From: Tetrastigma voinierianum
Taxonomy: Eukaryota > Streptophyta > Magnoliopsida > Vitales > Vitaceae
Direction of reading: 5' to 3'
Assembly (NCBI GenBank): GCA_016808115.1
Contig: JAEQBH010001511.1
Span: 248,001 to 312,000, forward strand
Length of the DNA: 64,000 nucleotides
Made by a program: the position numbers and the translations under genes. Every line of letters starts with the position of its first letter. Positions within the stretch are counted from its first letter, which is position 1. The notes below the pieces were generated by a model, which saw only the letters and a list, made by a program, of their open reading frames with translations, was not told the origin of the DNA and did no database searches. Positions 22,766 through 33,830 of this stretch are shown here, piece after piece.

Positions 22766-23219
22766 CGTCTTAAGCGGGTGAGGCCTTTGAACGCTTATTA
22801 ATTTATGGGCGAATATAGGCCCGGATCTCTGGTCGTCATCGATATTCTTGGTTCGACTAACCGAGGGCTCGGGTCGGTGAACACTTCATCACGCATATCA
22901 AGCTCACCCATGCTTACATTGTCGTAGTTTTTGTTTCATGGGGCGATTAATGGCATTCTGGAGTGCCACTCGTGATACTCCTCGAGCGAATCCCGACACT
23001 TAGTTTCTTGCCGGAATTTGATTACGGGTGATATCTTTGAGGATGGCTTTTATCGCGCGTTGAGAGAGGGCACGCTTGACAACATGTTATAGGCTGACGG
23101 GGCGTCATATATGAGAACCTTCTTTGGCCGTTGTTGCTTGGTAAGGGGGCTCACAAAGGTTAGCACACGGTTGGATCGATCCCGATGGTAGCCACCTTCT
23201 CACGAAAACCCACGGAGAT
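22766..23219 (-). other. Tat protease-RT linker
   Basis: The interval between the retropepsin and RT pieces. It is stop-rich with no motif I can defend. Confidence 0.4.
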
Positions 23220-23350
23220 GGAGTGATGACGGAGTTCTAGCTTTTCTCTCCCAATTCCCATTTTGTCGAAGGCCGATGCAAAAATGATGTCGGCCGAGCT
23301 CCGTTGTCTACTAGGACCCGATGGACCGTTGTGTTTTCCCGCGATTACCG
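23220..23350 (-). pseudogene. Tat retropepsin (aspartic protease), one-base frameshift at the active site
   Basis: Retropepsin cuts the Gag-Pol polyprotein. Sense reading gives VHRVLVDNG at about 23330-23300 and, in the next frame, SSADIIFASAFDKMGIGREK at about 23300-23240. Together they form the Tat version of the active site, in which DNGSSADI replaces the common D(T/S)G. A single missing base exactly between DNG and SSADI breaks the frame. Family Tat proteases are about 100-150 residues; only the half around the active site is recognisable. Confidence 0.8.
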
Positions 23351-24244
23351 CGGTTACCGGTGAATTGCGTCATGGGAAATGTGACACCCTTCAAGTCGAG
23401 TCGGAGGAATGTGATAGTGGTGTGAGCTGCGGTATTTTCAGAATCTTGGCCCGGCCGCCTCCCCGTAATACGCTGATCATCTTTGCGCCAAGTGGGCCTT
23501 TGAGGCGAACTTGATTCTCCCTCCGAAATCCCCACGAGATCCGCGTGGATTTCCCGAGGGTTCAGCGTCTTTGGGTCGTCGTCGGCGAGGCGGTGGTGGG
23601 CGGCCGGGGGCTGGTTAGTTACGGCTTTGGGGGTCAACTCCGTGATATGAAGCGTAGATATCCATGTTGTGCTCCAGTACTCTATCTCTCATCATTGAAT
23701 ACGGTTGTCGGTCGCGATGTCCATAGTCACACAGCTGGAACTCGCAATATATGTTATCTGCAGCGGGATTTGACTTCTCCTGCGTTGGCCATCTTAGGAA
23801 CTGCTCATTTCGTACCTCATGTAGAACTTGCGACACTGAGGCTGTTAAGGGAGTGAAGCGCTGCGGCGAGTAGCGTCGTCGTCTCTCGGGCGGTGACGGG
23901 CCCAGGCGGTCCCTAAGGTTCCTTTGTCTTTTAGGGGATCGTTCCTGCTCTGCCCCCGGAGATTTCCTCTGGTCGCCCTGCCTCTTGGGGCTCCGTCCCC
24001 GTCGCTTCTCCGTCGTCTTTTTTGTCCTTGCTAGCGGAAAGGCCTCATGCTGGCAAGGAGGGCCTCCTCTCCGTTTATGGCCACTGCGCTTTAGCGAGAA
24101 CCTGAAGCCATGTTGGCTTGAGGGTTCTTTGAGATGAAAACATCGGGTCTTGAATTTGCACTAACCCATGATGAAGGCCGTGACAATGGGAGGCTTTTAA
24201 GTCGAGTACATCTTATCTTGAGGGACTCGGCATTAAACAGTTAT
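23351..24244 (-). other. Tat gag C-terminus / linker, decayed
   Basis: Expected to hold the gag tail and zinc knuckle. The minus-strand frames (23311-23637, 23615-23836) are polar and low in motif content. I see no CCHC array. Confidence 0.4.
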
Positions 24245-24590
24245 CGTGTGACTTAATTTTTCTGTGTTCCACTGTTTGATGGTTGCTTATTGAGATGGTA
24301 GCTCGGCTTCTGTATGTCTAGCCCCGGAATCAAAGTGGGAGACGAGGCGCGATTGATAACTCTACGAGATGAAGAAATCGTTGAAGAGGGGATTCTGTTG
24401 AACCAGGCCATAGCCGGGCCTTTCAAGGTGGTGGCGACCGCCTGCAGGAGCCGAGGGGAGTAAAGGATACCCATGCAACTCCATACGATTCTTATAGGTA
24501 TTGAGATGATCTGGATCCTTACTTAGCCATCGAATGCTTCCTAAATGAGGCATCCTGAATTTGGCGGAGCGGGTAGCTCAAACACCTCGA
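24245..24590 (-). pseudogene. Tat gag, retrotransposon-gag (capsid) domain, broken
   Basis: Gag forms the cytoplasmic particle. Two overlapping frames read KDPDHLNTYKNRMELHGY (about 24525-24470) and TLKGPAMAWFNRIPSSTISS (about 24430-24370). These match the Retrotrans_gag pattern D.HL..Y...M, ATLKG.A..WF..L...SI.SF, followed by the family's TYHL-like KPSYHLN at about 24310. A frameshift lies between them at about 24465. Confidence 0.85.
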
Positions 24591-25184
24591 GTGAAGGTGA
24601 TTACATTTGTTGTACCAAGGTATCATAGTGTATGCAGGTTGCGCCCTTTAACTGCCACTTCAGCGGCTAAGCTCTCGTTGGAGGTCCTAAACCTTTGCTC
24701 CCATGTACGCTCTCACATTAGGTCGGGAGGGATGTTGTGAGTTCCGGGTGTCCTCGCGCAGTCCCTCCTTGTCTTTGCTCGATCCCTCTTCCCTACGAGT
24801 GGTTGTGAGCCGCCCGGCTTGACTAGATTTCGCCTACGCCGATATTTTGCCGGGGGATTACCATAGCCCAGGTGTTGTCCCTCGTGTGGAGGAACATTGG
24901 CTAATCCTTCCCCGGATCGGGTCGCTCTTCTCGAGGTGTTGTATTTGTCTAATTGAGTTGTTCTATTTCCTCTATGGCCCCGGTTGTGACGAGGCGAGTG
25001 CTTCCACCTGGATTTGCATTAGCTGGATCGTTCCTGCGGCCTGGTGGCTGTATGCTCTCTGGCGGGTGCGGCATCCTTGTAGAGTTAGCGTTGCTCACCT
25101 TGCTTGTGTTCAGGTGTCGATACCATCAGTAGCGAAATCAGTTATGTTATGAAGACGCCGTTCCTGAGGCAGCGCCTTGGCCGA
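24591..25184 (-). other. Tat leader and gag N-terminus
   Basis: Lies between the 5' LTR and the recognisable gag domain. A primer-binding site is expected at about 25165-25184. The minus strand there reads CCAAGGCGCTGCCTCAGG, which I cannot match to a tRNA with confidence. A plus-strand 101-codon frame (24847-25152) has no motif. Confidence 0.4.
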
Positions 25185-25896
25185 TGATGCCTTTTTCCAG
25201 CCGGAATGGGATTTGGGCCCGTGGTTGGTCGTTAAGGTTAGGGCGAGGCGGTGCAGGGGGCCAAACCGATGAATGCCGGATCGTTTGGGCTGGGAGTGGA
25301 ATACTGCAATGCTAGTCCACTGGGTCCGAGTGCGGCTCGTTCCTGCAAGAGAAAACAAAAGGAAGGGGGGCCGGCGAGGGCTTCGCCCGGGACCGCTCCG
25401 ATGCCTAAGTCAGATCTCGTCTGAGAGAAGGGAGAAAGAGTGTTCCCTTTGCTTAGTTTTCGCGTACCTTTTAGTGTTGGAGCGGCCTTGTATTTGTAAT
25501 GGGTCTTCATCCAATTAGAGCGATGATTGGGTTCCTTCCCTTTGGATCCGGTTTCTCACGTAGTCATCCATAGATTTGTGATGGATTAGTCGATGGAGTT
25601 TATTTGGGTAATCCTCCTTCCTTATTGAAGATATTCAACTATAGGTTTTTGATGCCTTTTCCTTTCTTTTATAGCTAGGACTTGATGGGACGTCTGTAAG
25701 AATATTCTATCATCCGTTATACGTAGAGATATAGTTTGGCGGCCTTGTATGGGCTCTCTTGTCCTTCGATTCCATGTTAAGACTTTAACGGGCTCTGGGC
25801 TTTGGTTGAGCTTTTATGGAAGGATCTGGGGACGCGGCACGACCCACACCGCTCTTTTGGGCTGCGAGTGTCTTGACCATTTCTATATCCTTATCA
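25185..25896 (-). repeat. 5' LTR of the Tat element
   Basis: It is collinear with 12069-12767. Its outer end (plus-strand right end) is CTATATCCTTATCA, after which the match to the other LTR's neighbourhood stops. Whether this is the true terminus or a clip is unclear. Confidence 0.8.
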
Positions 25897-26096
25897 TCAA
25901 CTTAAATATGCATTATTGGCTATCTAAGGAATTAACTCCAGTAGTGAGATTTAGATTAAGTTGATGGAGTTACAAACATTGCATTTGGTATGGCTTTGTA
26001 ATGTGCGAAGAAACCAAATGTCTTATTTCTAATTTTTATGATGGGTTAAATTAGAAATAAGAAATCAAAATCCAGAAACTCTTTATGATGGAGGAA

Positions 26097-26280
26097 TGTA
26101 TCATGAATCCTCATAAGGGGATCTATTATGAATCTGGAAATGTATCATGAATCCTCCTAATGAGGATGTATCATTAATCTAGTAATATATCATGAATCTT
26201 CTTAATGGAGATGTATCATGAATTTGGTAATGTATCATTAATCTTCATAATGAGGATGTATTATGACTCTTCATATCAAA
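26097..26280 (+). repeat. Four direct repeats of about 45 bp in the copia LTR
   Basis: TGTATCATGAATC with variants recurs at about 26097, 26141, 26184 and 26230, alternating with AATGAGGATGTATCAT phrases. Repeats of this kind in the U3 part of copia LTRs often serve as enhancer boxes; that role is inferred here. Confidence 0.8.
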
Positions 26281-26289
26281 GCATGACTC

Positions 26290-26303
26290 CCTATAAATAG
26301 ATT
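26290..26303 (+). promoter_or_regulatory. TATA box of the copia LTR
   Basis: CCCTATAAATAG lies just downstream of the 45-bp repeats and about 300 bp before the LTR end, consistent with the U3/R promoter. It would drive the lost element on the plus strand. Confidence 0.5.
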
Positions 26304-26603
26304 ATGGTCCCCAAGTCATATGAACAACACGATTTTCTTTCTATCATCCCATCAGAAGAGAGAAGAGACTCTTAAGGAATTGGAGGACTTGTGCATACAA
26401 GACTTGGAAGATCATAACCGATCACTTAAGTTTTGGTTACAAGGTTTGAAGATCAAGATCAATATTTTCTCACCATCATATTCATTATAGATTCAAGTGC
26501 GGCAAAGCGCAGCTTATACTTTTGATGATTTGACATGAAAGATTTTGATGATGGTTTCATCTTTGAAGTTTATCTCCCATCAACTTAGTTATTTTCTAAC
26601 AAG

Positions 26604-26617
26604 TTGGTGTCAAACCA
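26604..26617 (+). other. Decayed primer-binding site (initiator tRNA-Met)
   Basis: TTGGTGTCAAACCA differs at a few positions from the copia consensus TTGGTATCAGAGCCA and sits directly after the LTR. Confidence 0.6.
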
Positions 26618-27960
26618 AGCCTCAGTACCTTGTTAAATGACTAACTCCTAAGAAACTCAAGCTTATAGGATTTTGGTTTAATATGAATATCATGTCTTTA
26701 ACCATAATAGAGAAAAACAAATAAAATGAGTTTGAATAAAGATATGGAATTAATTTATTAGGTTTAAACCTTTTTTTTTCTTCCATAATTTATTTATTTC
26801 CACTTTTCCTCTCTATTTTCTTTTCCTACAATTTTTCGGGTTCTAATTGGAGTCTTAAGCTTCGTTTGAAACTCGAAAAGTACTTAGGAAATAAAATAGA
26901 GAGGAAAATAAAAAAAATTGAGGAATCTTTATTATATTTGATTTTTTTTTTTATATTTTCCATGGTGAAATTAAATATGAGAAAATTATTTACTTAGTAT
27001 TTTTTTTTTCTTTCCCTAGTACTTTTCGGGTTCTAAATATAGCTTTAGTATTATCATCCCCTTGCCTCCCTAAATTATTTTCTAGCTCCGTCAATATATC
27101 AGCGTCTAATAGAAATTTTTTTATATGATAATAATTGATTTATTTGGCCTTATTGATATGCATTTAAACTTTTTTTTTTTTTTTTTTGCGGATTTTTACT
27201 TGTTACTTGAGAGTCACCACATTTTGTTAAAGTTTCATCATTGTACTCTTTCTTAATCTTTTTTATTAATGGATTATTAAGTATCAATCCACTTCATGGA
27301 GATAAGGATCACATTGTAGAATTATGTTAAAATCTTATGTTCATTTATTCTTCTACTTATATTTGCTTGTGTGATTTGGTTAATAGTTTGATAGTTGAAA
27401 TAGTGGTATTAGATCAATTTCTTCTTTTGCTATATTTGATCTATAATATTCAAATAGTATTTAAAATATATAAATATACATTCTTGTGTAAGATAATAAA
27501 TATGAAAGTAATAAAAGTAAACAAAATATAGTTATATGGTTAATAAAATAATATAATGAACAACCATTTGAAGTAGACAAAATTAGAAGAAGAATTTTTT
27601 TTTTCTAGAATATGATATATTTTTAATAACTAAATATTTTAATTCCAATTGTGTATAAAATTAAAACTCTTAAATATTTACATTCTTAAATATGATGTAA
27701 CAACAACCTTGCCAATAATGAGAATATAAGTCATAATAGTGATGTTCTACCTTTACTTTCCTCTCCCTTTTTCAATTTTGAACAATCTTTCCTCTCCCTT
27801 TTAACGTCCACATTTTTTATTGTATATGAACCCTTAACAGAATAGTTTTATTTTTATGTACATCTTAATCCTAATGGGCTAAACATACATATTTTTTTTA
27901 CGGTTATTCACTTTGCATTACATTATAGTATTATGTTCTTCATAAATTTGTCCTCATTTT
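26618..27960. other. AT-rich intergenic sequence
   Basis: No gene is visible. T-runs occur at 26770-26780, 26942-26953 and 27170-27187. A 64-codon plus-strand frame (27337-27531) is hydrophobic because of its AT content and has no start context or motif. Confidence 0.5.
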
Positions 27961-28030
27961 GACACGAACCTTGGACTCCTCCCATCTGTATGTCCGTTTG
28001 AGCTCTTAACCACTTGAGATAGGTCTTATT
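27961..28030 (-). mobile_element. tRNA-derived SINE head (A and B boxes)
   Basis: On the minus strand TATCTCAAGTGGTTAAGAGC (28021-28002) fits a tRNA A box, and GGTTCGTGTC (27970-27961) fits a B box about 30 bp further on, the usual spacing for a polymerase III promoter. The body should continue toward lower coordinates, but I cannot place its 3' end or tail. Confidence 0.5.
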
Positions 28031-28382
28031 GACAAAGGTCCATATACCTTCTTTTTTTTTTCAATCAAGGCAAAGGTCCATATATCTTAATCCTTTACAT
28101 AACCAACAAAATTGTTGGTTATATATACGATAATTCACATACATTTTGGGCTTGTTTGGTTATAGTTTTGGAAAATGTACTATTTTTTGTCTTGAAAAAC
28201 GAGAATAAAGAAAACACAGAGAACACGTTTGGTTCCCTTTTTTTGTTTTTGAAAACACTTACATAAAGCATGAGAGAATATTTGAGTTCGAGGAGAACAA
28301 AGACAATTTTTCAAATAACACCTAAGCGATGTTCTTTGTTTCAAAAATTGTTTTCAAGAATAATTAAAAAACGGACTTATCT
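28031..28382. other. Spacer with a short direct duplication
   Basis: CAAAGGTCCATATACCTT (28033-28050) recurs as CAAAGGTCCATATATCTT (28073-28090), separated by a T run. The rest is AT-rich. An open frame starting at 28270 runs into the solo LTR and is not a gene. Confidence 0.6.
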
Positions 28383-30382
28383 TGTGACGCCGATCGGGGG
28401 TCAGTTGACTGCCACCATCAACCGCGAATACAAAGTGGACGTCGGGTTACCCGACTCGCCCGAGAAAATCGGGCAAAGTCTCCTTTATGCAGGGGCTCTA
28501 CCAAACTACGACACACACGCATATCTGTCCCAAGCGATTACGATATAATCGATATATCCAATCACATGAGTAATACGGCCACTTGGGCCCATAAACAATA
28601 CACCGATAACCATCACCAACTATGAATCAACTATATACCCAATAGATTACAAAGGAACTAATATGTTTCTCTTATACAACATATATCAAACTTATAAGTT
28701 CTAATACATGTAAATCGGGAACCAAAGCCTGACTCGGCTTTAACTGTATCCTCGGTCTCTAGGACGAGTCGTCCTCGCACGCTCCACATTTTGTAAAATA
28801 ATATCCTCGACAAGGTGAGCTAATGCTCGGTAGTGGAATCGCCCTAAGTGGGCTCTCTCACCTAAGTGCGGTGCAATGTTCCAAAATAAACACACATTTA
28901 AGCAAATGTAGTCCTACTTGAATGTCTACATGACGATTCGGATCCGAAGTCCTATGACTCCTCACACTACGCCCCCTAAGCCTCGTATGAGAGTTATTAA
29001 TTTTGTTTGTTTGTGGACAACCCTCCAATGTGTATATATCAATTGGGCCGCTCCGACGATCGATATATATTATTTGTTTGTGGACTACCCTCCGATGAAT
29101 ATCAATTGGACGCTCAGACGATTACAGTATTTTTAGTTACAGGACTACCCTCCAGATGGTGGCATTTTAGACTACCCCTCTAGAGACATTTTCTCTAGAC
29201 TCGTCTCATGCGCTAACTCTATAGTCTAGGATGTTCCGAGTGCATATGGAATGCACATGTATGCCAATTCCCAGTACAGTCTAATCACATGAAAATATGT
29301 AAGCTTATCATATATCCACATAATATCCAATCACCGCAATCATGTCATGTAATAAATCAATTCATATATCAAAATTAGCACCCTTGGGCTAATGATCATA
29401 CGAACAATTCCCTTTGGAATCACTCGGCGACACATATTCACCGCAAAATATATTTTCGTGTCACTATTTCTAAGACGGTAAAACCACAGGGTTTGCAGTT
29501 TCCCGGCCTTCAACAATTCATCAGTTCGCTGTGAACCTGCATCACACGACCATTTTCGTCCTTATACAGAAACCACAATACAATCATGGCATGAATACAC
29601 CCTTAGACACGAAACAGTCGTGGCTTGATCCACGGAGGCCCATAAATTTGGGTTATAAATCAACAGTGCGGTCCCAGTTTGCAGGACCCCGATCAACCCT
29701 CGCGGCCTCATTCGACTCAAACATTTGAGAGTATTTAAGATGGAATAAAGCCGAGTAGGGAGAGCCCTGCCTCGAGGAGTTTGAGGAAACTCGCTAAATC
29801 AGAATGCACGAAGCCCTAAAATGAGACGGTTCCATGTCTGAAAGGCGCCGGCCGGGCGGATGTACGTATTTCTAGAGAGAAGGAAGGCTCTCTCTCACTA
29901 GAACTTAAAATCTGAACCTACTGCATCTCCATCTCCCTTTCACGTTTTCTCTTTTTTTATTTGAAGAAGACAAACACTATTGAGTGTTTTGTCTTATTAT
30001 CATTTAAATCTTTTCTTTTAATACCAATTATGTCCTTCTTTTCCCAGTTTTGACATTCAGCACTATCTCGGCTGTCCATTTTCATCATTTCTCTACTCAT
30101 ACCACTTATGGCACATGAGTACTTTTTATATGTGACTTTCGTCTCATCGAAATTCGTTTCGGCACCGAACCGATGCCTCGAAAAACGTGTCAACTCTGAC
30201 TATCTCGGGTACTACGAGAAATTTTATGTGCTAGCTAGATTTCGTGAGACGATTCCAACGGTGCAATCCCTTTTGTCATCCGAGATCTAGAGGAGCCAAA
30301 TTTCGGATTTTAACCGAAATTACAATTTAAATAACAAAATTACGATTTTGCCATTTTCAGAGAAATTGAATTTAAAGTTATA
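28383..30382 (-). repeat. Solo LTR of the Tekay-like family (minus)
   Basis: It begins on the plus strand with TGTGACGCC, the reverse complement of the family's GGCGTCACA end, and runs collinearly with the reverse complement of 41240-43435: CGCGAATACAAAGTGGACGT, GCTCTACC, GCAATGTTCC, ACTACCCTCCGAT repeats, and CGAGATCTAGAG near the far end. The terminal TGTAAGACCC is eroded, so the right end is approximate. No internal sequence or matching duplication is visible. Confidence 0.85.
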
Positions 30383-30825
30383 CGCATGTCTGTTTATCTC
30401 GAGTTAATAACATGATGTAGTCTCAACATCTGATATAGGTTATTTATCGATGTAATAGATTTTGAGCTTGTCCAAAAAGCTTTTTATGATGACTTCATGA
30501 AACAATTTGGGCAAAGGTGTAAAAAATCATCCGGAGTTTTTGTGAAAGTACAACTAACACCCTATACTTTTTTTTGGTAAAATAATTTGAAGGGTTTGAT
30601 TCGTTGCTCAAATACCCCCTTATCATAGCCAACTTCACCAAGTGAACTAGCGATTGTGAATCTGACCATTAGTTGTTGATGTGGCATCTACGTGTAGTAG
30701 TGGGACCCACTCTTCACTCTCCTCTCTCTTCTTTCATCTCTCCTCTCTAGCCCTCACCAAGCCCCCGACCTCCACCCACACCGACCTTACCTAACACTTG
30801 ATCGTGCTCGAAAGCCATTTTTTTA

Positions 30826-31569
30826 AATTTCTTATTAAAATATAAATAAATTATTAGTTATTTTAAATTTACTAAATAAAAAATAAAAAATTATTTTTAA
30901 AATATAAATAAGCTATTCATTATTTTAAAATAAATTAGATATTAAATATTTAATATTAAAATAGATTAGTTTTTAAATAAAAATATTAAATATTAAAACT
31001 CATCCATTTAAAATAGATTAGTTTTTAAATAAAAATATTTAATATTTTTATTTAAATAATATATTTAATATTAAAATATTATTTCAAAGTCATCCATTTG
31101 AAATAATTATTAACACATTCATTTAAAAAAATACTAAATAGTAAGAACTCATCCATTTTAAAATAGAATAGCTTTTTAAATAAAAATGTTAAATATTTTA
31201 ATATTTTATTTAAAAATGTCCCTATTTTTAATGTAGTAAGTTAATATAAATTTTGATAAAAATCAATGGATGAATTTTTTAAAGAAAATCAAATTTATTT
31301 TAGTATTATTTCAAAATTTAATATCTATCCCTATTATATTATAAGTGTGCTTAAAATATATATTTATATTAAAGATATTAAATATTTCAATTAAAATATA
31401 ATTTATTTTAATAAAATAACTTTACATAAAATTAAAATAATTTTTTAAAATAATGTATAGTTTATTTATATTTTAAAAATAAAATTTTATTTAATTTAAT
31501 AAACCCAAAAATAAAATTTGAATTTTTATTTTGTATATTTTAAAAATTAAAAATATAATTTTAATTAAA
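30826..31569. other. AT-rich centre of the foldback element
   Basis: Almost pure A and T, with many TTAAATA-type direct and inverted words and no coding frame. Confidence 0.6.
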
Positions 31570-32230
31570 AAAATTTATAAAATGGCTTGGGCACTTCCCA
31601 AGTGTTGGGATTCGAAGTGGGTTGGGTGATCGAGAAGTGGGGATGGGCTAGGCCCAGGTGGAGTGGCGTGTTCAGTGAGGGTTTGAGAAGAGAAAGGAGA
31701 GAGAAAAGAGAAAAGAAGAGAAATGAGAATAGGACACGCCAAGGATAAAAATATCGGTTTTGACGAATATATGGTACTTGAATTTTACGGATATATCGGA
31801 GATATATCCGAGATATATCGGTGAATATTTTTATATATAAAATATAAATTATTTAAAATGTATTAAAAATGGTAACAAATTTTAAATTTTGATAAAAATA
31901 AGTAAGAATGCATATATTAAAGTTTTTTTATAAATATAATGTATATAAGTATAATCAAATATCAAATTATTAATAAATGAAAATATATTAATACTTAGAT
32001 GTTAAATATATAAATATAAAGTTTTTGAAATAGATTCGAAATAATTTATTTCATTATATAAAAACAATTTATGTATATTATATAAAAATACTCTTTTAAT
32101 AAAAAAATTAAAATATGAGGTTCCATTATTTTGATAAATGTAGAAATTTATAAGCATAAACATATTATATATAATAAATCTATAACCCTCTATAACCCTG
32201 AGCATGTAGAATGAAGGATCAGTTTGATAT

Positions 32231-32509
<279 letters not shown>

Positions 32510-33410
32510 CTTGATATACAACTTGAAAATATATTTATTATATTTATTTTATTCAAATATATTTAATTATATCATTTTATATATATAAATTTTTTAATAA
32601 AATAAGTATATTTTAGATTTCATTAGACCTTAGAATTTATATTTTTCTTCTCACGTTTTTTTTTTTTTCCTTTTCTTCCCCTCTTTTTCCTCTTCCTCTC
32701 AACGTGAGGATCTCCTTAGTCCTTCCTCTTTCGTGCGAGGTTCAGCCGTGTTTCCTTTTCTTTTCTTCCCACATTCTCTTTCCATGGTGTTGCCCTTTCC
32801 CCTCTCTCACTTCTCTTTCCTTTTGCTTCCCCATATCCCACTTTCCACTCTGCTCCGTCGTCTAATCGTCGGCCATTACCTGCTGTTGAAGCATTGACAG
32901 AGATTTCTTCTGATTTCTGTTAGCTGGTTCTTAGATTTTCCAACCAAAGGTGAGAATCGCATACCTCTTCTTCGACATATCTTCGTTTCTAGGATTAGGG
33001 TTTGGTCAACAACTTGACGATAAATCGTCATAATATTGGCGATATATGTCGATATTTCGGTTTAAAACCGATATTTCGCTGATAAATCACCGATAATTGA
33101 CATTTAAACAATTTTTCCATCAAACGATAATCAGAACAACTTATCATATCCGAGTTGATCGACACACGATATATCGTCGACATATCGACGATATATCTCG
33201 ATTTTTTCATCTATGGGACACGCAAGGCCACATCAGCAACTAATGATTGGGTTCACAGCCGTTCGTTAACTTGATGAACTCAATTACGATAGGAGATATT
33301 TGAGCTACGTAATTAAAACCGTTGAATTTTTTTGCCCCCTTAAAAAGTATAAGGTGTTAGTTATACTTTGGTTAAAACCCAAGGGATTTTTGCACCTTTT
33401 CAACTCTTCC

Positions 33411-33785
33411 CAATAACACTCTTCGTGTTAGTTATACTTTCGTTATATATATTATAATTACAATAGGTTTATTTTAGAGTGTTGTTGTTACATTATTCCA
33501 ACGTTGTTAGGTCATATTTTGCTAATTAAACAAAATGATGAAAACAAACATTATTTAAAAACTATTTTACAACTAGCTAGAGGTGATGAAGACTAATGGT
33601 AGTTATTAATTAGGTTTGATATATTTTTCATTATGTACATTTAACTCAAATCATTTGAAGCTTATACTAAAATTATATCTTAACTAATTTTTCTAGATGA
33701 TACTAAATGCGTGATAAATCCAACTATCAAATTATACTAAGTGATAAATCAACTATCAACTTATCTGAAGTGATAGAGGAAATCA
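33411..33785. other. AT-rich spacer
   Basis: There is no gene. A short duplicated phrase GTGATAAATC..AACTATCAA occurs at 33711-33760. Confidence 0.5.
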
Positions 33786-33830
33786 TGTAATGCCCACTTC
33801 CCTAGTCGTGGCGGTGAAAGAATCACATAG
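33786..33830 (+). repeat. Possible LTR start interrupted by the chromovirus
   Basis: TGTAATGCCCACTTCCC resembles the start of a gypsy LTR. The chromovirus inserted 45 bp further on, after CATAG. The continuation would be at 43436-44030. Confidence 0.3.

Larger units (their letters stand above)
12069..25896 (-). mobile_element. Tat-lineage Ty3/gypsy retrotransposon with tandem repeats and antisense ORF
   Basis: Two similar LTR copies of about 0.7 kb (12069-12767 and 25185-25896) enclose about 12.4 kb. On the minus strand the order is gag (24.6 kb), protease (23.3 kb), RT (22.7-22.2 kb), RNase H (21.6-20.9 kb) and integrase (20.7-20.0 kb). Motif wording such as FAWKQADMSGIDP, CIDFTDINKACPKD, GLKNAGATYQRL, DYFTKWLQAE and TPFALAFGTEA is that of the Tat group (Retand, Ogre, Grande, RIRE2). 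Between integrase and the 3' LTR lie about 7.2 kb of non-pol sequence with two tandem arrays and an ORF in the opposite direction. This plan is known for Tat elements. All frames are broken. I found no matching target-site duplication, and the right LTR may be clipped at its outer end. Confidence 0.88.
25962..26601 (+). repeat. Ty1/copia-type 5' LTR fragment
   Basis: TGATGGAG... to ...TTTTCTAACA (640 bp) is followed after two bases by a decayed tRNA-iMet primer site. That is the usual copia layout, an LTR ending in CTAACA and then TTGGTATCAGAGC. Inside are four direct repeats of about 45 bp and a TATA box. No coding remnant follows, so only the LTR and leader remain. Confidence 0.6.

Noticed and set aside
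12000..25900. Endogenous pararetrovirus or other viral insertion
   Set aside because: LTRs, the gypsy domain order with integrase, and Tat-type motifs are present; no movement-protein or coat-protein motif is seen.
28383..30382. 5-bp target-site duplication for this solo LTR
   Set aside because: Flanks (TATCT side and TTATA side) do not match well enough, and the right end is eroded. No match was found for 44031-46073 either.
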